A stretch of 21,882 nucleotides of DNA, taken from the NCBI GenBank assembly GCA_016704345.1, contig JADJAH010000035.1:1-21882 (forward strand), given 5' to 3'. The notes below the pieces were generated by a model. The model made no database searches. It was given only the letters and a program-made list of their open reading frames with translations, and had not been told where the DNA came from. The DNA is from Ignavibacteria bacterium. GTDB taxonomy: Bacteria > Bacteroidota > Ignavibacteria > Tepidaquicellales > Tepidaquicellaceae. Position numbers and translations under genes: made by a program. Each line of letters opens with the position of its first letter. Position 1 is the stretch's first letter. This document shows positions 1 to 9,410 of the stretch, piece after piece.

Positions 1-178
1 TGATTACTGAGGTGACTCCTGATACTGCAGACCCTTGACAGCTGCAGCCGGATATCGAAGTTTTCCTTGTTCTTCCATTCTTCCACCCTCATCACCGTAA
101 GTGGAGACACTGATTGTCAGAGAAAGGCCAATATGCAAACGGCTAAGCCAACCCAAATCAGAGTGTTGTTTTGCTCAT
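1..178 (-). CDS. Possible small membrane protein, partial and frameshifted
   Basis: Weak call. A start codon at 178 opens MSKTTL. After a one-base shift the reading continues IWVGLAVCILAFL, a hydrophobic stretch long enough for a membrane segment or signal anchor. After another shift, either a short hydrophilic tail ends at 4-6 (VSTYGDEGGRMEEQGKL...) or a second frame stays open to the window edge. No family is recognised. The frame switching looks like the errors in the certain genes of this window. It could also be chance coding potential in an intergenic region. Confidence 0.2.
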
Positions 179-545
179 GCTTCAAAGTTTAGATTTAGTA
201 CCCAATTAATTGAGCACTTAGAATTGTGAATTTTTGATTTTCTTGGGGATGCTAATCAATGATCCCTTTCCAGTACCAAAAATTAGATGTCTTATTATGC
301 AGGAGTAAATTAACTATTGATCAGCTGTGGTTTTTATGAGATGGAGTAATAAGGAGTCACACAAATTTTGATTTTTGTCCATAATTTCCACTATTAAAGA
401 GGTTGAGACGATCCTTTGAATTGCCTAATCTAAAAGAGTCTGACAAGAAGATGTTAGATCTTATGTATTGTTTAGAAATCCCATTCAATCATATATAAAG
501 TAACTGAAAACTATCTCGTAAAGTTCGTTACTGTGTTATAAAAGC
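179..545. other. AT-rich intergenic region, nothing recognised
   Basis: About 370 bases of AT-rich sequence with frequent stops in all six frames. I looked for frameshifted protein similarity, tRNA-like cloverleaf and strong hairpins and saw none. Confidence 0.5.
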
Positions 546-554
546 TTTTACTGA

Positions 555-656
555 TTTCCATTTTCCAATTTTCAATTTTCACTTTCCATTTTCCACTTTC
601 CATTTTCCATTTTCCATTTCCTTCTTCCTTTTTCAATTTTCAATTTTCAATTTTTC
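555..656. repeat. Heptad low-complexity tract (TTTTCCA/ATTTTCA)n
   Basis: About 100 bases built from near-identical 7-base units (TTTTCCA, ATTTTCA, CTTTCCA), pyrimidine-rich on the plus strand, with one irregular stretch near 617-632. The tract ends four bases before the stop of the minus-strand dehydrogenase, so on that gene's strand it is an A/G-rich (GAAAATT)n run directly after the stop. A shorter relative lies at 14301-14331, again just past the stop of a minus-strand gene. Confidence 0.75.
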
Positions 657-660
657 ATTG

Positions 661-1442
661 TTAGCTCATCTTTGCTCCTGCACCAAACCTCGCAGCCTTT
701 ACAACAAAGGATCTCGGAAAGAACCGCACACCAAAAACAAGCAACGAATTCAGAAATCCCGGAACGGCAACGAACTTTCCTTTCATCATTGCATTGTAAC
801 CATACTCGGCAACTTCTTTCGATGTCGGCAATTTTCTTCCTTTTACCATTCGGCTTTCATTGATCTTTGCGGCATTCTGAAATCCCGTGACTGTAGGACC
901 AGGGCAAAGTTGTAACAGTCACCGGCTTACCGCTAAGATAATTCCCGATTGCTTCGGAGAAACTTAGCACGTAAGCACACGCCCGCATAGTAAACTGCCA
1001 TGAGGTCCGGGCTGAAATGCGGCTGTAGAAGCAACGTTCATTATCTTACCTCCCCATGTCTTATCATATCACCAATGAACAACTTTGTAAGATGGGTGGA
1101 GAGAAGTAATATTGAGATTTATCATCTGCAATTTTTCTCCCAATCAGTTTCTGCAAACATCCCGAACCACCAAACCCGGCATTGTTGATAAGGTAATCAA
1201 CAGAATATGCTCTTTGCTTTAGTTCGTCATAAATTTCCCTTGCGGAACCTGCTCTGAAAGATCTTTTGCCGATCACATGAACTCTTACTTTGTATTGCTG
1301 CTCAAACTTGCTTTCGATTTCTTCAAGCTTTTCAATGCTTCGAGCAATGAGTACAAGGTCACCGCCCTTGCGATGCGTGAAGTTCTGCGAGGTCAAGACC
1401 TATGCCGCCTGATGCTCCTGTTATTAATGCTGTCTTGTTCAT
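661..1442 (-). CDS. Short-chain dehydrogenase/reductase (SDR), frameshifted
   Basis: Classical SDR, an NAD(P)-dependent oxidoreductase of Rossmann fold; the substrate cannot be told from sequence. Pieces in different frames join in order: the N-terminal nucleotide loop TGASGGIG right after the start at 1442, the segment GGDLVLIARSIEKLEE, the NNAG motif (SVDYLINNAGFGG), the beta-strand with the catalytic serine region GKIMNVAST, a YYA then AYVLSFSEAI helix near residue 152, and the tail PGPTVTGF running to the stop at 661. The usual YxxxK lysine is not readable because bases are lost or changed there. The reconstructed length of about 260 residues is normal for the family, and the style is that of the COG0300 (DltE/YqjQ-like) group. 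At least four frame breaks occur. It lies downstream of the Asp-box gene on the same strand, 107 bases apart with a hairpin between, so probably is a separate transcript. Confidence 0.85.
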
Positions 1443-1479
1443 CAAGTGTTGTGAAAATTTTTGTAGATTACTAAATCCT

Positions 1480-1499
1480 ACACTCTAATTTTAGAGTGT
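1480..1499 (-). terminator. Perfect hairpin after the Asp-box gene
   Basis: ACACTCTAA, a 2-base centre, then TTAGAGTGT: a perfect 9-bp stem about 50 bases past the stop of the 1549-4066 gene and 38 bases before the start of the next one. There is no following T run on the minus strand, so a classical Rho-independent terminator is not shown. It could instead be an operator for the dehydrogenase. Confidence 0.4.
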
Positions 1500-1548
1500 T
1501 TCAGTACAACAGTGAAATGGAAATTTGATACTGAGCTAAAATCATTGC

Positions 1549-4066
1549 TCAGGGTCTTATCACAGAGACAAAGTTCAATGAGTTGTTATCTGCAATTCCA
1601 AGATCGGTTGCGTCAATGAAGTTGTCTCCGTTAAGATCAGTCGCTTCATATCCTGTTAAGAATTGCGAAGCATCATTATCAATTGAACTCATATCGTTTC
1701 CGTCAATGATGCCGTCCCGATTCACATCTCCGGAATAGAATGTCCACTTCGCTCCGACGAGTTTCATGTTACTTCCGTATGCCTGCTGCTGAGATGAAGT
1801 CATATCAAGCGATACGGTCTGCCCTCGTGACAGTGCGATCGCCGTTGCAGTCCATGTTTCCAGAGCATTTCTGTGGATGAACTGCACATAGTAATTTCCA
1901 TCACCGGCTATATTAAATGGGGCAGTTGCATTCCCGAGGTTATTGAGAAACACTACTGAAGAATCGATTGCCGCAAACGGAGATGAAGCCTCGCGAAGAA
2001 TAATTCTCACGGTGTCCTGCAATCTGTGACATGCCATTGTAGAATCCTTCAATACCGGCAGTAACATTCAAGAGAGGGAGGAGGATTTGTAAATCCTTCT
2101 TTATGCCATTGCCAAAACCTCGTAACCCAAACTTCATTTTGGTCATACGGATTGTAGAAGATCCTTTCCGGCTGACGGAAGTTGTAGCCCTGCACCTGAG
2201 AAAAGTTGGTGAAGCGGTGTTGATATTATTGCTGTACCACAATCCGTTTACTTCAGTTGACATGTACATCTCATTTGGATTTACAGGACTTATCAGTGCA
2301 GATCCGACGCAGATCAAGGTTGTTGATCTTTGTCCAGTTGATGCCTTTGTTAGTCGTGCGGTACAATCCTCCAAGCCCGTTCGGCGGACCGCCCCATCCG
2401 CTGAAGACGCAGCCGTACCAAGTACTTTGTGCCGCATCGTGAGGGTCCACTACAACGTCTTTTGTCCAGTAATGCATTCCGGTGTGTGATCTGTCTATCC
2501 AGCTTGTGCCACCGTTAGTGCTGATGAATATTCCCGAACTTGCAGTAAACACGCCCGAGGAATTTCTTCGTCCTGAATATGACGCAAGCAATGTTCCGTC
2601 GTTGAGTACTCTGATGTTGAACGGATGTCCTTCTGTTCTCGGAGGATTTGTAAGCTTAGTCCAGGTTGAAGAACTTCCGTTCTGTATGTTTAACGAAACA
2701 AAGATACCACCGAGTGTGCTGTGAATAACGCTTGCATACATCCTGTTCTGATTATTCGGATCAAGCGACAGCCAAATTACCGGGTGCACAAAAATCATGA
2801 AGCGCAAGCCATGCCGCGCCTTTTGTTGGTTGAATACAGTACAGCGCCGGTTCCGGTGTTGATGCGCGAGTCCGCAAGATATGTGCTTTGATACATATCG
2901 TGAACGGATGAAGTTGCTCCGTAAAGTATCCCGGTCACGGGATGCTTAACTCCATAGTACATTGTGTTATATGAATGTCCCGTGTAATTGAATGACCAGT
3001 AATTGCCTCCGTCAGTTGTGCGCGTGCCTCTTATGTCGGAGTAACATCCGAAGATGTTATTTATGTCTGACCATTCAAGCCACCAGCAACTTGTGTTCTC
3101 GAGGCCTATACCACGGTAAGATTTTCCTTTGGGTGTCGGGAGATTCATAGGATTCTGATCTGCAATATTCAGATATGCCTGACGCCACGTTGCGCCGCCG
3201 TTTGTTGAGATGTGCGGAAATCCAAGGTCGGTGATGATAAGCTTGTTTGCATCGATAGGTGAACACTGGAATCCCAGAGCATACTCGCCATACGACCAGC
3301 CTCTGTCTCCGCCAAAGCCGCTCCAGCCGGTGAAGATGTTTTGATTGTTATTTGTAAGAAGAGTATTGCTCCAACCATTCCGCCGTTGGTTGTCTTATAA
3401 ACGATCGGATCACCGGCATCACTGCCGCCTGCCAGATAAGCGACATTAATATTGCTCAATGACATTGATGCAAAGAAAGGATGATGCGATGCGTTGATGC
3501 CTGAAACTTTTTGTGCCCAGCTTGATTGCCCCCAGTCAATGGAGTAAACATTCTGATACCCGTAGTGATCAGCTCCGGTAACTCCGGGATAAACATCACC
3601 GCTGTTCAAAGTTACACAGAAAAAGCGGATAACACCGCCTTGTTTCCCTGAGGCAAAAGAGACAATAGCTTCAGTAGCAGGTATGCCGGTAATTGCGGAC
3701 ATGGAAAATGTTGAGCCGCTATTTGTTGAAACAAGAACTCCGTTATCCAGGCATGCAAAAATATTGTTTCCGTCAAAGAATACGCCTGCAATGTAACAGC
3801 CATTTGCATTGCTGTATTTTTGGGTGAATGTGGTTCCACCGTTTGATGAGTAAAACAGTGTCGTATAATCTGAGATAAGTAAGCGGTTCGAATTAGCCGG
3901 ATCAGCGTTCAGACTGAAAGCTCCCCCAAATGTAGGGTCGGATGCAATTGCACTCCATGTGACGCCGCCGTCAGTGCTTTTGCTGGGAGTCATCAGATCG
4001 CCAGAAAAGTACAAGTACAAAGACGATGAATAGTTTTGGGGATTTAAAAATAATAAAGTTCTTCAT
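1549..4066 (-). CDS. Secreted Asp-box (BNR/sortilin-like) repeat protein with dockerin-like C-terminus, frameshifted
   Basis: Large exported beta-propeller-type protein, about 839 codons. The start at 4066 opens a signal sequence (MKNFIIFKSPKLFIVFVLVL). Asp-box repeats of the form S/T-x-D/N-G-G-x-x-W/F follow: STDGGVTW, SSNGGTTF, STNSGSTF, TTNGG, STNGGATW, TTDGGNYW, STNGGTSW and TTNKGINW, about eight in all, typical of BNR, sortilin-VPS10 and xyloglucanase-type propellers. From about 2078 to 1549 comes a C-terminal module (LNVTAGIEGFYN ... HRNALETWTAT ... GDVNRDGIIDGND ... DLNGDNFIDATD) with two calcium-binding dockerin type I-like loops, ending NFVSVIRP. The same module closes the 9463-10924 gene. 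Clear frame breaks lie near 4010, 3390, 2830, 2330, 2200 and 2050. No catalytic residues could be assigned, so the role (glycan binding, glycoside hydrolysis or structural) is open. The codons after the signal peptide may be incomplete. Confidence 0.82.
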
Positions 4067-4264
4067 GAGCTTTTGAATTTTAGAAGTTTATCGATTAAAT
4101 CCTCAGGCATATTACTGATTCTGTTTCAAACAAGAAAGGGGGGCATGCGTAATTGATTGTACTGAATCGCAAGGCCGTCCAAAACATTTTTCAACAACGA
4201 AAATTATATAGAAAACAAGCTGGAGCATTAGGATCTTTTCGATTCGGAAAAAACAACCCGCCTT

Positions 4265-4400
4265 CGTATAATTGCCGTTAAAAAAAATGTGAGCAATGGC
4301 GTAGCAAGAATTTCTGTTTGACGAAGCCCGACAGCGTTCTTCTGTCGGGCGAGGAGTTAAATTTTGCAGCCATTGCGAGCAATTTTTAGGCAATTATACG
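4265..4400. repeat. 136-bp long imperfect palindrome (MITE- or attC-like)
   Basis: The outer 12 bases CGTATAATTGCC (4265-4276) are the exact inverse of 4389-4400. Inside, GCAATGGC (4293-4300) pairs with 4369-4376, GCAAGAATTT (4304-4313) nearly pairs with 4359-4367, and at the centre GCCCGACAG (4326-4334) pairs perfectly with 4342-4350 around a 7-base loop. The arms align almost end to end with small gaps. No coding frame is convincing here. It could be a miniature transposable element, an integron-type recombination site or a long-stem transcript. Confidence 0.75.
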
Positions 4401-4410
4401 GCAGCGGGGC

Positions 4411-4512
4411 GTTCTTTTTCTAGGCTTTTTGGTCGTTCAAAAGAAAGCGAAATGATTTTATTCTCTGTAAGTGGTTCGGACTAATTGCATTTTAAGAAAA
4501 CGTTTTGACGGC
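4411..4512 (+). repeat. Dispersed repeat, copy A
   Basis: About 100 bases that recur in inverted orientation at 8645-8760 with roughly nine of ten bases shared. Shared blocks include TTGGTCGTTCAAAAGAAAGC, AAATGATTTTATTCTCTG, AAGTGGTTCGGA, TGCATTTTAAG and AAAACGTTTT. It sits directly beside the long palindrome at 4265-4400. Copy A lacks two bases in the left arm of the hairpin that is perfect in copy B. Confidence 0.85.
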
Positions 4513-4708
4513 AATGACTGAATCACAAAAATCTAAACTCAAACAAATCAACCGACCCGCAACTCAGTCTGAATAACCGGGAAGACTTTTCCGGCGGCAG
4601 TTTATATTGAATTTCAAATACATTCAATTGTCACTAACATCACTTTCAAAATTAATCTTGATTCAGAACATTCATTTCGGATCATTCAAATTCAAACAAA
4701 CTTTTAAA
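4513..4708. other. Leader region before the intact dehydrogenase
   Basis: About 200 AT-rich bases between repeat copy A and the chosen start at 4709. The frame of the gene is open back to 4607, but those 34 codons look like translated non-coding DNA, so they are not included in the gene. No clear promoter boxes could be fixed. Confidence 0.4.
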
Positions 4709-5596
4709 ATGGGAATAACACCTACAAATCCGGAATCATACTTCCCGGACAGATTTAAAGACAAAGTAATACTTGTAACCGGAGCCGCGGCAGGCAGCAT
4801 AGGCGGTTGCACAGCAATAAGGGCAGCAAGAGAAGGAGCAAAGGTTGTCGGTATCGACATAAAAGAAAAAGAACTTCAGGCAACAGCGGATGAGATCAGT
4901 AAATCAGGAGGGGAATCATTCATTATGGTTGCGGATGTTTCTGATCCCGCAGATGCAGAGCGAATGGTCAGTGATGCAGTTAAGAAATTCGGAAGGATTG
5001 ATATGGCGCTTAACGCTGCAGGTGTTATGGATGGAAATGATCCGACGAAACCTCAGGATTTCAATAACGAAGGCAACTTGCCATCGAGCATTCACAACGC
5101 ATCTGATGAATATTGGTTGAAAGTATTTGAGACAAACATTCACGGAATGTTTTATTCAATGAGAGCGGAGCTAAAGCAATTGCTGAAGCAATCCGAAGGC
5201 GGTGCAATTGTCAATATCGGGTCCATTGCAGGGCTGACGGGACTTCCCGGAAATTGTGCCTATTCTGCAAGCAAACATGCCGTAATAGGATTGACAAGAA
5301 ATGCTGCTATTGATTATGCCCCCTACAATATCAGAATTAATTCTGTCAACATGGCGCAGACAGATACCCCTATGGTTTTTCGTGCTTATGAATATGTAAA
5401 ATGGATGCAGGAGAAGGGAAAAGGTTCAAGCATGGCGGGAGCCAAATCACAGAGTCTTCTTCAGATGGCTGATGAGAAGCACAGAGGATCAACTCCGTGG
5501 GAACAGTCGGCAATAATTCTGTTCTTACTTTCTGATGATGCATCAAACATCACGGGTGCAAACATGGCAACTGACGGAGGATGGACAGCTTTTTGA
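4709..5596 (+). CDS. Short-chain dehydrogenase/reductase (SDR), intact
   Basis: A complete 295-residue SDR, an NAD(P)(H)-dependent oxidoreductase of unknown substrate. The start at 4709 (MGITPTNPESYFPDRF) is preferred over the frame's upstream ATG because the Rossmann core begins soon after it. The nucleotide loop is TGAAAGSIGG (G25 onward), an acidic ending of beta-2 follows (VVGID), then NAAG, the catalytic Ser172 (NIGSIAG), Tyr185 and Lys189 (YSASK), and the classical C-terminal strand GANMATDGGW. It is about 40 residues longer than the 250-residue family norm, mainly through an insert after the NAAG motif (DGNDPTKPQDF...). The glycine loop seems to carry one extra residue compared with TGxxxGIG. 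This is the only long gene in the window with no frame break. The next gene starts 34 bases downstream on the same strand and may be cotranscribed. Confidence 0.95.
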   Translation: MGITPTNPESYFPDRFKDKVILVTGAAAGSIGGCTAIRAAREGAKVVGIDIKEKELQATADEISKSGGESFIMVADVSDPADAERMVSDAVKKFGRIDMALNAAGVMDGNDPTKPQDFNNEGNLPSSIHNASDEYWLKVFETNIHGMFYSMRAELKQLLKQSEGGAIVNIGSIAGLTGLPGNCAYSASKHAVIGLTRNAAIDYAPYNIRINSVNMAQTDTPMVFRAYEYVKWMQEKGKGSSMAGAKSQSLLQMADEKHRGSTPWEQSAIILFLLSDDASNITGANMATDGGWTAF

Positions 5597-5630
5597 TTGG
5601 CAGTGATTTCAAAACAGATAAATTCATTCA

Positions 5631-7278
5631 ATGAAAATCATTCTGCTGATTGCAGCGACGTTGATTACATTTGCAATCAATTCAACCATCTTCGCTCAAG
5701 GTTCATATACTCCGTTTGATGGAGAAGTTATCAGAAGCGTAGAAGTTGAGTTTGTTAATCCCGGAACTGACACTGCGTTCCTAAAGACTCTTGAGGCTAA
5801 GATCATCAGAAATTTCTTTCTCTATCCAAGTGAGAAATTCAATAGAGTTGTTGTAAATGCTTATCTTGGAAAAGTCAGAAGAATTTCTGAAGTTGCTAAT
5901 GCTGATTACGAAGTATCCCCCGCAGAGTCAGGTGGGTTAACACTTACACTCATTATAGAAATTAGAAGAGGAGCCGATTCAAAATTCAGGAACTTTGTGT
6001 ACTTTCATCCGGACGTTTGAAAGACTTTCCAGTGCTGTTTCAATCTTCGAATTCCATCCTCGAAGCCACTATCAAGACGGGGCAAATGTTCTATAGTAAT
6101 ATCAATTCATGGTACGGAAGGCCTGATGCAATGCTGGCGGGGAATCCTCTTGTAGAGGGAACTCCGCCTGGAAACGGATTCTCCGGCTGGTATGAAGCTT
6201 ACGTGTCAGCCGGTCTGTACACAATGTTTCCGGTTGCAAAGCCGGTCTATTTGTTTATACAGCTCTTGAAGATGCATTCGGAGGTGTGTTTGCCGGATAC
6301 AGAACATCCGGCGGAAATCAAATCAGATTTCTTCTTCAGTCAGGGCGTTATCAGACGAGTATTGCAGACGGCATGCTGATTAAAAATACATCATCAAATG
6401 GTTCGTATAAGTCGGCCCTGCAGTTGAATCCCCGATGGGCAACTGATCTTACTCATCAACTTACATTTGCTTACAACAGGAACCGCATTCAATTTTTTGA
6501 AATTGATCCGGATGAATTCAGCCAGATTGACACTCGTACTATGATCAGGCTTGTTAATGCCGAACTGGGAGAGAATTCAAAGAATCAGATTGACTTACTT
6601 ACGCAACTGTGTCCTCGGTCAGAATTCAGTTACTATACTGAAAAATTCTGTTCTGAAAGAGAGGGACTCCGGGTAGCAGATGTAAGATATTATCATTTGC
6701 CACTTCCGGGCACAAACGGTTTTGTATTCAAGTCTGAACTGGCAAGGCAATTTCACAAAGACTTTGATATGAATGCCTGGGGCGGATATGCCGAGATCGG
6801 ATGGAGTTTTACAGAACAAAAATATTCACCTTACATAACTTTCAGACACTCTGTTTTCACGGGTGATGATCCTGAAACTAAAGCATTTGAAAGATGGGAT
6901 CCGCTCCTTTCAGGAGGTAATGGAGAAGAATGGGTTCAGGGGGCAAATCATTTCAAGGTAGTTCAGATCAGCAACGTAGTTGCCGAGAGACTTCAGTTAA
7001 AACTTCGGCCGATTCTTCGATGGAGACAGTAACTCAGTTCTGGCTGTTTCGTGCTTATGACCTGAATAATGTGGGAGGGAATCCGGCTTTGTCATTTCTG
7101 CAGGATAAAGATTACGGAATTGAAATCAATACGACCGTAAAAATACTTTCCTGACAAGAACTGGTACTTCCACGCTCACCTGGCTTTCACTGATCCGGGC
7201 AAAGCTGTCAGAAATTCGTTGAATGATGATCTCTCATCATGGTGGAGTTTCATGGCTTTCTTTACTTATTCCATGTGA
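5631..7278 (+). CDS. Outer-membrane protein: signal peptide, POTRA-like domain, beta-barrel; frameshifted
   Basis: Residues 1-22 (MKIILLIAATLITFAINSTI...) are a signal peptide ending FAQ. Residues of about 25-120 have the pattern of a POTRA domain: a first strand IRSVEVEFVNPGTD, two helices (LKTLEAKIIRNFF, FNRVVVNAYLGKV), then paired strands ending GGLTLTLIIEIRRG. The remainder, joined across breaks near 6015, 6250, 7010 and 7150, is rich in alternating hydrophobic and aromatic strands (FAGYRTSGGNQIRFLLQSG, WGGYAEIGWSFTEQKYSPY) and ends in an aromatic strand (WWSFMAFFTYSM), as in outer-membrane barrels. The total is about 549 codons. Known families combining POTRA and barrel include Omp85/BamA and TpsB transporters; alginate-export-type porins are an alternative for the barrel. 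The transported substrate is unknown. Confidence 0.6.
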
Positions 7279-7290
7279 AACTCATTTCAA

Positions 7291-7913
7291 TCAGTTAACC
7301 AAATCAAAGTATTCCGTAATCCCGCTAAGAATATTCTGAACTGCAAATGAGCAAGTATCAAACCCATGATCTTGCTTTATCACAAGTATGCCCGTTTCGC
7401 CGATCTTGTCCTGAACTTTTCTTGCAGCAAGCAAGAGCAGGTAAGTTGCAGCATAACCAGCAATACTATGAAAGATGTCAGTGCCTGTTGCGGCAAAGTG
7501 TAAGTGTCGTTGTCAGTCAAAAGCACCACCGACAATAGCGCACCCGGAGATGCAATTGATGGCACTTGCAATAGGGAATACTGTTACGTGTGAATAATCT
7601 TTATCAAATGCTTCTCGCCTTCCGGCTTGCCCTCTCCGAAAATCATTGTCAACGCAAACAAAAATAGTATCAGCCCTCCTGCGATCTGAAATGCGGAAAG
7701 TGTAATATTCATTGCCTCCATTATCAGTTGCCCGGCAACAATGAAAAAGAAGAATGAAAAATGCAATGATGCAAGCGTTTACGGCGACCTTCTTCTTTGT
7801 TGCATAGTCAAAGTTCTTTGTTGCGTCAAGAAACACCGGTACTGAACCGACAGGATCAATAACAGCAAAGAGAAACAAGAATGTTTTCAGAAGATAAAGA
7901 AACTCTCGGTCAT
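7291..7913 (-). CDS. MarC-family integral membrane protein, frameshifted
   Basis: Multi-pass inner-membrane protein of the MarC (UPF0056) family, whose physiological role is not established. The diagnostic N-terminal motif KTFLFLFAVIDPVGSVPVF is present, followed by membrane segments AFFILLFFIVAGQ, LSAFQIAGGLILFLFAL and the IASPGALLSVVLLT signature, then a C-terminal HGFDTCSFAVQNILSGITEYF that matches the usual ending of the family. About 207 codons, the normal length, with breaks near 7900, 7765, 7590, 7420 and 7350. The start is ATG at 7913 if one base is missing shortly after it; an in-frame non-ATG start is possible. The stop at 7291 is 13 bases from the stop of the convergent outer-membrane gene. 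Confidence 0.85.
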
Positions 7914-8146
7914 ATTCAACAAGAATAGTAAGTGAGAAAACTCAGTATGACAAATTACATTGAATAGAAATTAGTTGCAACGGATGGAGAGAAGAATGTC
8001 TATGTTCCCTTCTAACAATTGTATTTTTGCGCTTAATCAATTTCGCACTGCTACAATAATATGCATTCAAGAAGACAAGTCACTTAGTTAACTTGGAAAA
8101 GAATTTTGTACAAAAATTTTTTGCTAAAGCTTGATTTGAATTTAAG

Positions 8147-8604
8147 ATGATCAAGATTCGAAAAGCTGAACTCGATGATCTCTCACAGATAATAAAAATT
8201 CTGGCAGGTGATAAGCTTGGAAAATTTCGGGAAGAGTTTGCCGAACCGCTTCCGGTCAATTACATAAAGGCATTTGAGAAGATTGATGCTAATCCTTCAC
8301 AAATGCTGCTTGTTGCTGAAGATGAAACAGGCAGATAGTTGGGACAATGCAGTTGACCTTCATACAATATCTTACTTATCGCGGGGACTAAGAGCACAAG
8401 CAGAAGCTGTCTTTTATAAGAGAAGACTTTCGGGGCAAAGGCGTTGGAAGCGAGTTGATGAAATATGCAATTGAGCAATCCAAACTAAGAGGCGCACATT
8501 TGCTTCAGCTTACAACAGATAAGCAAAGACCGGATGCAAAAAGATTTTATGAAAAGCTGGGATTCAAGGCATCGCATGAGGGAATGAAATTGCATATTAA
8601 CTAA
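8147..8604 (+). CDS. GNAT-family N-acetyltransferase, frameshifted
   Basis: Acetyl-CoA-dependent acetyltransferase of unknown acceptor, about 152 codons, the usual single-domain size. The N-terminus MIKIRKAELDDLSQIIKIL is the typical beta1-alpha1 entry. After a stop-generating shift near 8335 come IVGTMQLTFIQYLTYRGG and, after another near 8410, the acetyl-CoA pyrophosphate loop RGKGVGSELM (about 8431-8460), then DAKRFYEKLGFKASHEG, the standard motif B and C-terminal strand. It ends at the TAA at 8602-8604. It is the first gene after a divergent 233-base gap from the MarC gene. Confidence 0.88.
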
Positions 8605-8644
8605 AGCTGATACACAAAAAATTCTTTGGAAGAAGTGTTCACAC

Positions 8645-8760
8645 TTCCGTCCAAAACGTTTTACTTAAAATGCAGTTAATCCGAACCACTTGCAGAGAAT
8701 AAAATCATTTCCGCTTTCTTTTGAACGACCAAAAGAAAGCTTGGCAAAGAAAAGTCGCAG
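8645..8760 (-). repeat. Dispersed repeat, copy B (inverted relative to copy A)
   Basis: The reverse complement matches 4411-4512 at about nine of ten bases over roughly 100 positions. In this copy, GCTTTCTTTTG at 8713-8723 pairs perfectly with 8730-8740 around a 6-base loop. A second hairpin, AATTCTC/GAGAATT at 8766-8785, lies just beside it. It follows the GNAT gene stop by about 40 bases. Confidence 0.85.
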
Positions 8761-8811
8761 TGAAAAATTCTCTGGCGGGAGAATTATTACAACGCTGAGC
8801 TTCAGGATACA

Positions 8812-9316
8812 ATGAGCCGGATTGTCATGGATACTTCTTACTGCAAGACTTTCCTGATCCGGAAAAAGCTGCAATTGCATTTGTGGCTACTTTTGGGGAA
8901 TGATTGCTGGTGGGACTGTCAACACACAAATGACAGAAGCAATCTCAAATGTAAGGTTCTGACTGAATTGAATCTCGGCTATCAATGTTCAGAATCTCAT
9001 CTTGGATTTCTCCGCCATTGGTTTAGAGAAGATGCAAAAGCACTGAGAGACTAGAGGATTGCCCAACTACTCCTTTTACTGCAACTGAGCAGGAAACATT
9101 TGACAGTATCAGCATTACTGTTGAAGGTCAGTTCATTATTCTAAACTTGTCGATATCAGGTTTCAATATCCGCGAAGATCAAGAGTGGCACAGAGCAGAA
9201 GAGATCACATTTCGAAATGCTGAAGGCAAACTATTCATCGAGAAGGAAAAGAAGTTCGACTGAATCTTGAAGTTGACAACGGAATTTTAGGAAATGGTCT
9301 TCTTCTCTGTATATAG
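8812..9316 (+). pseudogene. Unidentified gene, broken by several frame shifts
   Basis: Coding-like segments appear in succession in different frames: GYFLLQDFPDPEKAAIAFVA followed by MIAGGTVNTQMTEAISN, then from about 9085 FDSISITVEGQFIILNLSIS and HRAEEITFRNAEGKLFIEKE, then LNLEVDNGILGNGLLLCI ending at the TAG at 9314-9316. The second half alternates hydrophobic and polar residues like a small beta-sandwich. No family is recognised, and the start is uncertain. About 165 codons if it is one gene. Confidence 0.4.
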
Positions 9317-9356
9317 CTCTTATCATTCGCCTCTTCAAATGATCTTTTTGAGCGAA

Positions 9357-9388
9357 TTTGCTTCGCATCAAATTTACTTCACATCAAA
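9357..9388 (+). repeat. Tandem 16-bp imperfect direct repeat upstream of the YCF48-like gene
   Basis: Two abutting units, TTTGCTTCGCATCAAA (9357-9372) and TTTACTTCACATCAAA (9373-9388), differ only by G-to-A at two positions. They end about 20 bases before the putative promoter at 9411-9441. This placement would suit a regulator binding side by side, but nothing else supports that. Confidence 0.6.
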
Positions 9389-9410
9389 ATTTCACTACCA
9401 AAACAATCTT

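Noticed and set aside
555..656. CRISPR array
   Set aside because: The period is 7 bases with no unique spacers; it is a low-complexity tract.
1064..2489. Long open frames on the plus strand opposite the SDR and Asp-box genes (e.g. 2103-2489, 1277-1474)
   Set aside because: They mirror well-recognised minus-strand proteins, show no family signature and have no ribosome site; they are antisense shadows.
4112..4393. Open frame of 93 codons on the minus strand
   Set aside because: It runs through the 136-bp palindrome, so its sequence is explained by the inverted repeat, and the protein has no recognisable features.
4411..8760. Composite transposon or insertion-sequence ends
   Set aside because: No transposase gene or target duplication is visible between or beside the inverted repeats; the genes between them are ordinary chromosomal types.
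8665..8880. Open frame of 71 codons on the minus strand
   Set aside because: It covers repeat copy B; copy A carries gaps that break the same frame, so the repeat is not conserved as a protein.
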